Below, piece after piece: positions 1 to 11,440 of a stretch of 64,000 bases of DNA (positions within the stretch are counted from its first letter, which is position 1; every line of letters starts with the position of its first letter). The translations under genes and the position numbers were made by a program. The notes below the pieces were generated by a model that did not search any database, was not told the DNA's origin, and was given only the letters and a program-made list of their open reading frames with translations. The DNA lies in NCBI GenBank assembly GCA_032191485.1, contig JAVDOI010000017.1, forward strand, positions 254,001 through 318,000, read 5' to 3'. Source of the stretch: Leptoclinus maculatus (lineage: Eukaryota; Chordata; Actinopteri; Perciformes; Stichaeidae).

Positions 1-640
1 CCAGCCCCAGAGGCAGCAAAGCAGCCCCATGACGTTATGTCATGCTTAACTGTAGGTAGGGTGTTCTTTTCTTTAGAAGCTTAATTTGGTCATCTATAAA
101 CAAAGTCGCTAGTGTGCCTTGCCAAAAAGCTCTATTTTGGTTTTGTCTGTCCACAGAACATTTGCCCAGAAGAATTGTGGTTTGTCCAGGTACTCATTGG
201 CAAAGATCAGTCATTCCTTTTTATGTCCTTGTTACAGCAGTGGGGTCTTCTTTGGCCTTCGCCCATTAAGCCCTTCTTGGTTTAGTTTGTGGCGTAGGGT
301 CCGTCTTGAAACCATGACACTAGATTGTTTCAGGTCAGCCTTCAGCTCCTTGGACATTTTTGCGTGGTGGTTTTTTCCCCACTTCGCACCGACCTTCAAA
401 GACTACTCATTGATTTTCCTCTTCCCCCATATCCAGGGAGGTTCTTGACAGTTGCAAACTTCTTAATAACATTGTGCACTGTTAAAACAGGGATAACAAG
501 GTCTTTGAAGATGTCCTTGTACCCTTTAGAGGTCTTGTGTTTGGTGATAATAGCACTTCTGATGCTCTCAGACAGCTCCATTGTCTTCACCGTTGTGGAA
601 AAAGAGAAGAGGGAATAACAAATGGCTTTTTTAAGCATGT
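1..640 (-). mobile_element. Tc1/mariner-like transposase relic (truncated at window edge)
   Basis: Reading the minus strand, the stretch from about 585 to 400 gives a paired-like helix-turn-helix N-terminus of Tc1 type (ELSESIRSAI..., then TVHNVIKKF). Further on, near 120-170, it gives the catalytic-core signature WTDKTKIELFG preceded by EYLDKPQFFW. The last bases, 1-75, still read like the GCFAAS segment of Tc1 transposases. Frames change several times and stop codons interrupt, so this is a dead copy. The rest of the DDE domain lies beyond the window start. Family assignment rests on recalled Tc1 motifs. Confidence 0.75.
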
Positions 641-659
641 CATTGGCTTAAAGCATCAT

Positions 660-2165
660 AGTCATCATTCATTGGCTGATTGAAGTAATGCGGGCACTGA
701 CAATTTATTACAGGTGACCTGTTAACACTCCGACGGCCCGCCCACGGTCTTTTGGAGTGTTAACTGTACATCTGTGTCATGTACACAACTGCTACGTATA
801 GGTAGGTACTGATGCATCATATCTTTGGAAAGCTAAGATTCTTGTGATTTGATTTATGCAAACCCTTTCAAGATACAATCACAACAGCAGGTACAATCAA
901 CATCTATGTCAGACCACCAACCAACAAACAAAATTGAGGCAACTCATCTGTGAAGCTTCATAGTAATCCACTCCTCGATAATATTCCAACAAAAATGGTC
1001 TTGTTACATTGCCAAAGGTCCAGACGATCCAATCCAGTAAAATATTTAGTCCAAAACACATTATTACATCCATAAATACCCACGGACTGCTGTTGCATCA
1101 TTTCAAATTAGCCGGCAGATATGCCTAATTAGTTATGTATTTTTCAACATAACTTCAGTTTGCATGTAAACATTGCCGGTATCTGGGTCTCAAAGTGGCG
1201 GCTGCACTCTGACCTTTTGATTGACACCTCATTTGTCCTGTCCACAGCCTACAATAAACAACGAGAGTCCACGTTGAAGGAAAGTGCCTGCCCCTCTTCT
1301 TTCGTGTAAAGCTCGAGCCAATTGCAACCGATCGTTCTGATGACTGACGCTTCGTATAGCCAATGAAATTTCAACATAAATAAGCTTTAGTTTGAATTAT
1401 GAATACACATTTTTACACAGCCTAGATATGTTAGCATGGTTACCATGGGTCTACAAATGGACTTTTTTGGAAAACGCGTAGACATACCCCATGTGTAAAA
1501 TATTATTTTTCTGTGGTATCGTTATCAAATTTGAACCTGGACTAGGTAAGGCTTCATGCTGTGGTCCCATTGTTTTTTCCAGCTAATAAGTCCCAGCTAT
1601 AGTCATCTGCAGTCATCTGTTTGCAAATAAATATTCAGGCGGAAATAAAAACCTTCTACTTCAGTGTGTTCAAACTTCTATTAGTCAATACCAGTAGCAC
1701 TTACAGTGATTCTGACTGTTGGGGAAGAAACCTCAGAGTGTTACCTTTCAAAAGAGACCAAAATCAAAACCATGTTCTTGAACCAAATGGTTCAAGAACA
1801 GCTTTCAATTTACTTTGGGTATGCCTTGGATAGGCGTTTTAGGCTAATTTTAGAGTAGTAACAGGTTTTAAATGTAATTAATTTATCACTGATTTGAAGG
1901 GTGCCAATACCAGTGTCATGGCAATCTTACAGTTTGTATAGTATATTTGTTCCTATTGTCTTTTATTTTTTTTTACAGTTATTGTTTCATTTGCTGTTCT
2001 GTCCCAAACATGAGTCTCTATTGACCAAAGCTGCTTCACTAGATTATTTTTTTCAGGAGATATTCTACATGATGTACTTAAATTTCATGACTGCCAATAA
2101 TGTTGACCATAACTGTATAAACACTATACAATCAAGCTTCCAAATCTGTTTTCATTTTACCAGGA
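660..2165. other. no gene recognised; probably sh3glb2 intron
   Basis: No exon-like open frame with splice sites was recognised. One short perfect hairpin is visible: arms 1773-1785 and 1788-1800 (13 bp stem, 2-nt loop). As this lies upstream of the penultimate sh3glb2 exon it is presumably intronic. Confidence 0.4.
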
Positions 2166-2175
2166 GGAAGTTGGT

Positions 2176-2495
2176 TACTGTGGCTCAGTGGTAGAGCAGG
2201 GTCGTCCTTCAATGAGAGGATCGGCGGATCGATCCCCGGCTCGATCCCCGGCTCCACTAGTCCATGTTGATGTGTCCTTGGGCAAAACACTTAATCCCAA
2301 ATCCTGTAGCTGTGCCTACGGTGTATGAATGTTGTATGAATGTTAGAGTGGGCAGGTGGCACCTTGCCTGGTAGCCCCTGCCATCAGTGTATGAATGGGT
2401 GAGAATGGGTGAATGATGTCATGTAGTGTTAAAGAGCTTTGAGTGGTCGGAAGACTAGAAAAGAGAAATACAAGTACAGTCCATTTTTGTCTCTG
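2176..2495 (+). mobile_element. tRNA-derived SINE (V-SINE-like), full-length type
   Basis: The head carries a Pol III A box (TGGCTCAGTGGTAGAGC, about 2181-2197) and a B-box-like GGATCGATCCCC. A conserved centre (GATGTGTCCTTGGGCAAAAC) and a tail ending in TACAAGTACAGTCCATTT follow. The same body recurs at 15550-15855, 19068-19200, 33247-33500 (reverse) and 58960-59246, so this is one dispersed family. It lies in the intron before the sh3glb2 SH3 exon. The name V-SINE is from memory of teleost SINEs and is tentative. Confidence 0.8.
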
Positions 2496-2585
2496 TTTTT
2501 ATAGGATTACCGCCTACAGCCTAAAATAGGTGGAATTCCACTTCAACAACTCAACTCCTTCATTTGTCTTCCAATGTTCACACAG

Positions 2586-2826
2586 ATGTGCTAATGCCAT
2601 CAGCGCCCCCCACCCTACTGCAGCGGTCTGTCCCGACCCCGTCTCCTCTGCATTCCTGTCTGGACCATCATCTCCCGGGGCCACAGTCTCCTCTCAGTCT
2701 AGTCAAAGGCCCAGCACGCTGGCTATGGAGCAGACACAGCTCCCTGTCACAGGCACGAGAAAGGCCAAGGTCCTGTATGACTACGACGCCCACGATGTAA
2801 GCGAGCTGTCCCTCTTGGCTGATGAG
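2586..2826 (+). CDS. sh3glb2: sh3glb2 (endophilin-B2) penultimate coding exon: linker and first half of SH3
   Basis: Endophilin-B proteins bind and curve membranes with a BAR domain and recruit partners with a C-terminal SH3 domain; they act on mitochondrial, Golgi and autophagic membranes. This exon encodes a Ser/Pro-rich linker, then GTRKAKVLYDYDAHDVSELS and LLADE, the ALYDY-type start of the SH3 fold. The donor is GATGAG/GTAAAG at 2826/2827, phase 0, which joins exactly to the next exon at 9013. The acceptor is taken after TTCACACAG at 2585; a second AG at 2622-2623 is possible and would shorten the linker. The BAR-coding exons lie upstream of the window. The join reads ADE-LITVYTVPGMDPDW, closer to the B2 paralogue than to B1 (B1 usually has GMDSDWLM and ends LELLN). 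Confidence 0.88.
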
Positions 2827-3355
2827 GTAAAGTAGGATATTCTGATTCACCCCACACCCACATCTCTGTTAGATAAGGAGCTGGACCTACTCATGAACAG
2901 AAACTCACCAAGACAAGTCCAGACACTAAAGCCAAGCCCAACCAAACACACCCACAAACAGCTCACCACACACACGCACATGGAAAACATGGATCAGGCC
3001 GCGCATTCACGCTTCCCGAGGTCCCACTTGCAAGGCTCTAGGACCTACCCAAGTAGGTTTAACTACATGTGTCGTAAAGCTCAGGGTGTGTGAATAGCTT
3101 ATGGTTAGGTCCTAGGCAGCAGCTAGAGGCGCCAAACTTACTACAACGGTGCTAGGGCATGCTAGGAATACACACAGCAAGTTTCAGGAGGCTAGCACCA
3201 AGTGGCCAAGAGCTATACACCATCTGGGCCTCTTCATCATATATGATGAAGGGGGTGTATTACCTCTTCCCAAGGTCCTAGAAACTCGGGCCTGGTACCA
3301 TTGGAACCACAATGGCCACATTAGGGGGGTAGAGCCCACTTGCAAGGCTCTAGGA

Positions 3356-4527
3356 CAGGGGTCTTCAACTAAAATTCCAAAAGGTCCAGATTGAGAAAAT
3401 CTCCTCGGGCAAAGGTCCGAAACATTACAATAATATCTAACTCACGCTATTTAGTGCCATATATATATATATATATTCAAGAAGCCTAGTAGTAGTAACA
3501 ACGCCTCTGTGTCGTCAACAACTGTCAAATCAAATAAATAAAGTACACATCAATTATATTTTAACAATTATTATTGTTGGTTTTCAAATGTAACTGGATG
3601 GATTATAAATAATACATAAATAAATGTTCTTCTCAGTTCAAGTAAAATAAGAGCTGGATTAAAGAATAACTGACACAACAGAAAGCTTTTCAAAAATGTG
3701 CATCTTAAAATAAAGTAATTCATTTTAGAAAAATTAATTTCACTGAGTTGTCCTGCAGCTTTAAATTCAGTTCATTCAGGTGTGAAGTGATGTCAATCAA
3801 AAAAGCCACAATATTATATTTTTGTCATCTAAAAAGAGAAATCAGTGTGCATGGACTTTATCTGTGGTTATTAAACCACTTGTTTCAGCTCTATTCTCTC
3901 TGTTAACATCATTGTTGAACAGTGAATTCATGTGTTATGATTCTGAACATATTGGGCTCTTAGGTTTATTTTCGGTGTCTTCATTTCAGACTCAAAAGAG
4001 TTGTGCTTTTCCTCGTAGTGCGCTTCATTTGCCGCTTTATCCATAGTTATGGTTTCTGAACATATGAGACATGCTGGTTTTAACTGCCTGTGGGAAGAAT
4101 TAACATATAAGATTCTGTTCATTCTTGCTTATAAATTATATTCTCTCTGAACACGTTTCTCTTTTTGGAGAACGTCATGTGAGATAACTTCTCTGATTAG
4201 CACAATATACCTGCTCTTCTTTCTATTTCCTCGTCTCTCCCCGTGTGTCACGGTGTGTGTAAATCTCACTAGAATCAGGAAACTTGAATACTCATATTTG
4301 ATTGGCTGAGCTGCGTCACGTGATGTGATTTACAACGCATTGGTCGGTGTGTTTCCTGCACCGCTGAACAAGTGCCGTAACGGCTGAATAAACTGCGCCG
4401 GTTAAAGTATAAACTCACTGTCTGATATGAATAATTCTGAATTATTTATCGGTTTTAGGTCCTGGGTCCGGATGCAGCTGTGTCTGGGTCCGGATCCGGA
4501 CCACGGTCCGCCAGTTGGGGACCCCTG
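3356..4527. mobile_element. non-autonomous hAT element with intact ends and 8-bp target duplication
   Basis: It begins CAGGGGTCTTCAAC and ends GTTGGGGACCCCTG, inverted termini typical of Charlie-like hAT elements. Both sides carry the same 8 bp, CTCTAGGA (3348-3355 and 4528-4535), as expected of hAT insertion. There is no convincing transposase frame in 1172 bp, so it is a MITE-like derivative. A diverged copy lies in reverse orientation at 43895-44861. The element sits within the last sh3glb2 intron. Confidence 0.88.
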
Positions 4528-4539
4528 CTCTAGGACCTT

Positions 4540-5870
4540 CCTATCAAAAGGGCTTTCTTTCTTCTCACTTTTAGCTGTGAGACTGGCACAGAGTACAGAA
4601 TATTGAATATTAAAAATCTATATACACTTTGAGCATTTCTGCTTCTCATATTTAGGCTGAAAATATATACCTCAGTTTCTCACATGTGGATAAACCCATC
4701 TACCCAACCCATCTTTAAAATTAAAAGTTAGAAGCCGCCATTTACTTATTCATTGCAGGGTCCGAAGGGGCTGTGGCCTTTCCCCGCATACACTCAAGAT
4801 AGGTTCACATTTTTCAAATGTGTCTCAAAACAATATTCACATATGTATGTTGAAAGAATTATTATACGCCTGGGGAAAGGTAATGTGTTTGGTGTGTGCG
4901 TGTGACTGAGCGTGCGCCTCTCTGCAGCAAACTGCATCATGTTCTGGGTGTCCAGTTAGGGCTGCATGATCAAGGTCCTCTAGTGGTTTCACTAGTAATA
5001 ACATAGCTGAGTGCATCTCTGACCCCCCCATCTGCTACTCTGTGACCAGAGAAACGTGGAGATTTTGATTTTGTGTTTTGGCACAATTGTATGAAGTGTA
5101 TTATACATGACTTGGAGTCCGGTGCTTGTATGAAGTTCTTTACATTCTACTGAGTGCACCTTTCTAGTTGGTAGCTGTGATTCTTCCACCTGTCCATACC
5201 GGCCCTGAGGTGATCTCTTTTGAGGACAACTTCAATGTAAGAGATGGAAAACAAATTCCACAGTCTTTATTCTGACTTCTGACTTTACACTTCGAAGTGT
5301 GTTTTCAGGTTTTGGGGAGTAGTTGTAAAGTTCTAGCTTTTAGTGTCTCCAGAGAGATCTGTGTGAAGTCTGATAAATGTCCTCAAGGGATTCATTTGAG
5401 TCAGTTGGGTATGAAGACTTGGAAGAACGTGGCTACAAGTTCTGAATTCACAAGGACTACAGTGCCTCAATAGCCTCCGCTAAGAGAAACCTATATGGGT
5501 AGCCAATCGCACCAAATAGTAATAAATCACCAACAGAAGAGCAACTAGTAGCGCGCTTGCTGTATTGTCTTGATCGCAAAACATTGATTTACTTTTTAGT
5601 ACAATCTTTTGCTCGAATAGCCGTCGGTTTTAATGTCTTTATTAATTTTATAAGTTCTAAATATTTTTATACCCCTGCTCAGAGCCCAACAGATATAAAG
5701 CTATTTTCAAACTCACTTGAAGCGGGGCTTTCCCTGGTCTCTCTTAACTATAGAAACGGATGTTAGTATATGTAGGTGTGTGTGCGCAATAGTTGCATCA
5801 GTCGTGTGCTGTGCTGGAAGTCCTTCAACTTACCACAGGGGCTGGGAGATCTCCCCCCCCCCGGAGGAGA
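4540..5870. other. sh3glb2 intron, no feature recognised
   Basis: No conserved reading frame, tRNA-like head or transposon terminus was recognised. The only notable point is the run of C just before the GT repeat at 5873. Confidence 0.4.
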
Positions 5871-6081
<211 letters not shown>

Positions 6082-6639
6082 CTCTCAAGTTACATTTCTG
6101 TATTTTTCATTCATTGTTTTGCTGAGCAGCAATACGGTGCCTTTAACACCTAATAACCAGGGCCGTCCGTCCAGAAGGAATCCACAAGTTCGCAAATACT
6201 CCAACTCATCTAACACCCTCTCTTGCGAATTGTGAATTGCTTCAACCGGCAATCCGTAGGTCATAAACCCTTACCCAAACATTCAGCACTTTCTATCACA
6301 GTGAGATAGTTCATCAAAGATCAACCATCGTCATCACTTTCGGGGCTCATTCGCTAACCTCTTAACAGTCTACTCCATACTCTGCAACCCAGAAGTCAAA
6401 ATCCTGTTATTTCCTGACAAGGCTTTTAATTTGAAATGTCCATGAAAGTGATCCTGCCTTATTTGTCTCACACAGAACTGAATTGACCTCCAATTTGAGG
6501 AAAAATATATCTTTGTTTATTCAAGTAACTGCAAATGATGCAGTGGCAAGTCTAAAACCTCTCCCAAATCATAGCACAACATGTGAACAGTCTCTGTGCA
6601 AAGTTTGACTTTGATAAAGTGAAGCAGAACAAAATTAGA

Positions 6640-8600
6640 GAGGTTTTAGTACAGAGAGGTCAGGCAAGGTCACCCAAATGGTCATTTTGGAACCAGCTGT
6701 TCCATTGTAATTTTATATACTATATAACTATATATTTCACTTGTTTTATCACTAATAGTGTTCAATCTATCCAAATACAGCAGTTTGGCTTCATTTTGAG
6801 TGCCTGGATCCTCTCTGAGCCCTGTTTGTGTCTGTGATCCATGGAGTTTTCTCGTCTGCCTGCAGTTTTTCTGTGTCTATACAGGCCTAACTCAGCAGCC
6901 CATTGGTCGATTTCAGTCGATGAACCCTCCTTCGACGCGTCAGAGCCTATAGAATTGAGCTGGGATAACGTGGTATTGATTGACAGAATCGTTAGCCAGT
7001 CAGAATCAAAACCGCGCCGTCCCTCGCGAAGTGTAAAATCCGATACGCTGAAAGTCAAATCGTCCCCTACCTTATAAAAGCCCCCTGTCATCACTGAAAC
7101 AGTCACACAGACACACAGGATATTCCTAGAACAGTTTTTTTAGCTCCAGAACTGGGAAATTATGCATTTGTCTTCATGAATACAGCATAAAGGTGAGGAG
7201 CTTTATGATTATTAGCGATAAAGCAGTTTGTGGTTCTGGTGCTTGTTGGCTGATATCTCTGTAATGGTTTCACGGAGAGAAATTCTGAAGATATCTCTGG
7301 AATCTGTGTCGAATGCTCTTGCTTTCTGCTGTATTGGTTGTCCGTGTTAGCTTTTAGCTTTGTGCTGGTAGCTTTGTCCGGAGTGCGTAGCTCGCGGACT
7401 CATGGCGAAAAATACGTGATATTGTGGTAAATCTTCTAGTTGAAATATTAGTTGTGTAGAATTGTTTGGAGTGTGTAAAAATGGCTTGCAGGATATTGTT
7501 GCCCAGACTTTGTTCTTTAACTGATTATATAACATCTGTGTAACATCATTATATTTCGTTCCTGAGAAGTGCATCGTACGACACGCTGTACGCTAAACTT
7601 TCTCCGTAAAATCGGGATTCCCCCCTCGGGCTATAATGGTTACCCGAGAGCCCCCCCACCGGGGGGCTACTGGTACCGAGTGGTACCGAAGAAAGCAATT
7701 TTCAGAAACAAATATAATAATCCTACAACCATGTAGCATACCGTTTTAACGAAGAACTTCTGACCAACAGAACTATGTATAACATTTTACACACTGAAAA
7801 CACAATTAAACACAATCTAACAGAACCTTTCAGAACCGCTTGCAAAATATTGTAATTTTTTCGCTTTCATTTCACGAGATACACACTCACAAAAGTCCTC
7901 CGATCGGCGATCTATTAGCTCCCAGAGCTATTCTTGCTACTTAGCAACATTAGCATTCCACCCGGATTCTACTGAACACTTTGGATTTACTCTCCGTGAA
8001 ACGGTTCAAACGTTACCCACAAAAGAGCACACATAAACACGCCATTCACCCCGCTGAACAATTCTGAATTTGCACTCACCATGAGATGAAAAAACAGTGC
8101 TCATAATCCATTTTCACCGCTGGAATCGGCTTCCTCTATCTGTTTCCTGTCTAATAAAACTCTTTCCTGAACAAAGGGGGGTCAAATAAGTCCGCAGGAC
8201 CACGTTTCACATTTTGAGACTCTGGCTTTTACGCATGCTCCGCCTGCGTAAATCGGGATTTTCCGGAAAACGATCCTGTCAATGAAAACCAAGTTGCCTC
8301 CATGATGTGTCGTAGTATTGAATTGACCAACCACAGGCTCAGCAATGGTCCAATACACACACGCTATAGCGCATTCCGCCGTAGGTCGGCGGCCCCAGAG
8401 GCTTTGGAGAAGGTTCTAGCTCTCAAAAATTATTCCAAACTGCTGTATGTGATAGATTGTGCATGTACAAGGATAAAGGAAGTTAAATATATCGTTATTT
8501 AAGTTATAAAAGTACAATGGAACAGCTGGAGAGGCTTTTTCTCAAATGACGACCTTTCGTGACCTTTCGTACGTTTATCTCTCTTGCTCTGGCCTACTTC
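6640..8600. mobile_element. diverged fold-back (long inverted repeat) element
   Basis: Two arms are rough reverse complements. For example, TTTCACGGAGAGAAATTC near 7267 pairs with a CTCTCCGTGAAACGGTTC segment near 7990. AGCTGTTCCATTGTA near 6698 pairs with TACAATGGAACAGCT near 8511. The right arm, continuing to about 8945, is also homologous in reverse to 29905-31000. GC-rich stretches with runs of C and G lie between the arms near 7620-7665. Arm ends and target duplications could not be fixed. No transposase was recognised. Confidence 0.6.
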
Positions 8601-9012
8601 ACTCTATTCACTCCAATTATTTTTTGTATGACTACTGCCATTGTTTTCTATGATGCTGGGTGGTGTTTAGGCTTTCAATAGCCTCATTTAATATAGTATT
8701 ATCAATAATAGTGCTTTTTCACCATACAAACCTTACATTGTCAAAGTGGAGCTGTGTTCCATCTTCATTTGCTATTAACCAGTAACATATAGAGAATATT
8801 TACACCTCTCACCAAAGCTCACCCACTTGACTGTTATTAATAAATTGACATTATTCAAATAGACCTTGTAGTTAGAGAGTAAGGCCCCTTTGAGTATGGG
8901 TATAGTATTTTCGAGCAGAAGCCAAAAAAAGGCCTAGGGCCCATAGCTTCATTTTTGTAAAACATCTTTTATGAAATTTTTCTTAAAATGTCCTGTTTTT
9001 TTGTTTCTCCAG

Positions 9013-9120
9013 CTCATTACTGTATACACCGTACCAGGAATGGATCCTGATTGGTTGATTGGAGAACGGGGGAACCAAAAGGGAAAAGTCCCTGTCACCT
9101 ACCTTGAACTGCTGAGCTAA
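9013..9120 (+). CDS. sh3glb2: sh3glb2 last coding exon: second half of SH3 and stop
   Basis: After a pyrimidine-rich acceptor (TTGTTTCTCCAG, AG at 9011-9012) the frame encodes 35 residues beginning LITVYTVPGMDPDWLIGERG and ending VPVTYLELLS, then TAA at 9118-9120. It holds the conserved ligand-groove Trp (DWLIGERG) and the Pro...Tyr near the end (VPVTYLELL). The LELLS ending and GMDPDWLIGERG match SH3GLB2 from memory. Phase 0 agrees with the donor at 2826. The intron of 6186 bp between the exons contains a hAT element, a GT microsatellite and a fold-back element. Confidence 0.93.
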   Translation, partial: LITVYTVPGMDPDWLIGERGNQKGKVPVTYLELLS

Positions 9121-9134
9121 TGGACCAAACAACA

Positions 9135-9136
<2 letters not shown>

Positions 9137-9212
<76 letters not shown>
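9137..9212 (+). repeat. (AC)38 microsatellite in sh3glb2 3' UTR
   Basis: There are 38 pure AC units starting 16 bases after the stop codon at 9118-9120, so the repeat should be part of the mature transcript. Confidence 0.97.
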
Positions 9213-9215
<3 letters not shown>

Positions 9216-10850
9216 TGCATTTAGTACACTTGTATTTTCATCTTAAACACTTATGCAACCCTGTCTGTTGGGAAATTTTCTATAAATACAGATGACTCGT
9301 GGGAGAAAATTGCAACAAGCGCTTGTAACTGTGTGAGCAACAGTTTTGTTTGATGTGGCCACATGGGTCATTATTACAGTCTCCCTCTTATTCCAGTAAT
9401 GTGTGTGCGAGTGTGATGAGGCCACAGTTACAACTACACTCCCTCATTTTGTTAACGGAGCAGTTTGAGTGTTTTTGTGTGAAAACTGAAACTTAATTCT
9501 TCTCAATCTTTCATTTGTGTTTTTACCACAAAGCATTTATGAGGCATTCAAAGACATCGTATAATCCATTAAGGGATCATTCCGATTTATTACGACTTGG
9601 GTCTTATTTTTGTAGTTTGGGCCATCATTTGTATCGATTATGATGATGTTGTCCTCACCAAAGTAAGTGCTGAGAATTGGGAACATAGTGACATGGCTAC
9701 AACAGAGTTTGATTTGGCAAGAAACGCAAGCTGTCAAGAAAATAGACGGTTGCCAAAAGTCCAACAATTTCACCAGACTGTCTAAACTACTTTCTAGTGC
9801 TGAAGTACAATGGGAACTTTCAGATTCTGCTTTACATTTGTAATGAGAATTGTGAAAAATCTTGGAACATAACCATACTACCATAGTAGTATACCAAGCC
9901 CAAGACCACTGTGGTTACATGTCACCTGCTTGAGTGCATTGATGAGTTAAAGTGGTGAGTTGACCACAAGAAAGTACCCAACGTGTAATAAACCAGAAGT
10001 ATCCTTTGCAGGATAATGAAATGTGATGAATTCTACCTGCTAGCTTCCTCTTCTCTCCGGTCCACAATCTCCAACTGTGACAATCTGTGACTATTTCATC
10101 ATTTGTTCTTAAAACTCAGCAATACAAATACATCTGTCACCTGCTGAGAAGGGCTTTCAACTAAAATGGAATGATAATTCTGGATTTTTATGTTGTGTAT
10201 GTTGCTGTACTGTGAACCTTGTAGAGCTGAAACATACAGATCGGGAAGCTTGGAAGTTTCTGATACAATTTTCAAATACAGAAAATCATGAATCGTATCG
10301 TCATCACCATCTTAATAGTGTAATGACACTTGCTGTTGGTTTGTGAAATGACTGTATAGTGATATAGTGACCATGCTGAGTGACCATGCTGAGTCATCAT
10401 CATGTTTTCTTCAAGGACAACATGACACAGCTTGTACTCATATTCTGGAGCTATAGCTGGTTAGTTCACAGTTAAATGTGAACTTAACATAACACAAATG
10501 TTCTTCCTGTATTAGGAGCAGTGAGACTACATCTCCATGTATCATCAAGTCAAACAATAAAGGGGTTCATTAGGATGATTACAAAGTGAAGTTGGCCTAA
10601 AGAAGTGTTGCTAAAAGCAGATCACAGAGTAGCAGTGTGTGGAAATTAGCAGTCATGCACTTATTCTTCCAATGCAACAGCGACGTGACATAACTGTGTC
10701 TCCAGGTGTGTCTATGTCTTGTTTGCTTTATTTTCATGATCACAGTGATTATGTAATGTGCTTAGTTTCCCCACACCCATTTGACTCACAGCATTCCAGC
10801 TCCCTTACAGATAACATCTTCTCAACACACAAAGCAGGCAGTGAAGTCAG
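9213..10850 (+). other. likely sh3glb2 3' UTR and flank with candidate poly(A) signals
   Basis: No coding exon was recognised. Canonical AATAAA hexamers occur at 9987-9992 (about 870 nt after the stop) and at 10556-10561. Either could end the sh3glb2 transcript; the sequence alone does not decide. A 13-bp tandem (GTGACCATGCTGA) lies near 10368-10395. Confidence 0.4.
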
Positions 10851-10851
10851 G

Positions 10852-11440
10852 CAAACTGCCTTATGAGGTCAAAAGGGCAAAGGGAGAGTTGGAGCATCCT
10901 CCAATTACTAAGAATTTGCTGTGATTTGTGATAAGCTGATGGATCTCATGTAATCAGGAGAACAGGTCACAATCATCAGGGGCAAAGAAATGACTCCGCA
11001 ACTTGTGAGAAAGTGGAGTGTTGTATGACTAATGTTTATTGTGTGCAACTAACTACGGATCATGGAAAGTCTTTATTTGGATGGTTTACCTCACCAGTGG
11101 CAGTGCAATACGTGAGTCATAGTTGTGTGTAATGTTGTAAGTCTTTCAAAGGGAATCCCAAGTTTGATTTCACATCACAAGTTGCATCAACAGAAGCTAG
11201 AGTTTCCAGTAGTTTAGTGTATTTGACTGGCATAGATATTCCTGGTAAGCATAAGATGATGCTGAATGATGTTGTGACCCCTGACTTTTTCTTTAGAGCC
11301 ATCTTTGGGACAAAATATCCTCCTTTTATTTTAGATCGAACCGTCAGAACGCCATTACATTTGCTTTCCTCTAGCGTCACCTTTAGGACTAAATTAATGT
11401 TTGTAGCTCTATTACTGATGAGGCTGTAATAACCACAATA
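10852..11440. repeat. dispersed duplicated segment, copy 1
   Basis: From AGGCAAACTGCC (10852) to GAGGCTGTAATAACC (about 11438) this segment is closely similar to 19609-20361, with internal differences. On the minus strand both copies keep a similar open frame of roughly 100 codons (LKVTLEESKCNGVLTV...). I do not recognise that as a protein family. It may be part of an unknown mobile element. Confidence 0.75.

Noticed and set aside
2181..2250. Possible tRNA gene
   Set aside because: A and B boxes are present but no cloverleaf ends, and the sequence continues into a SINE body shared with other copies.
8983..9210. Minus-strand frame with Cys-Val repeats
   Set aside because: Antisense of the sh3glb2 last exon plus the AC microsatellite.
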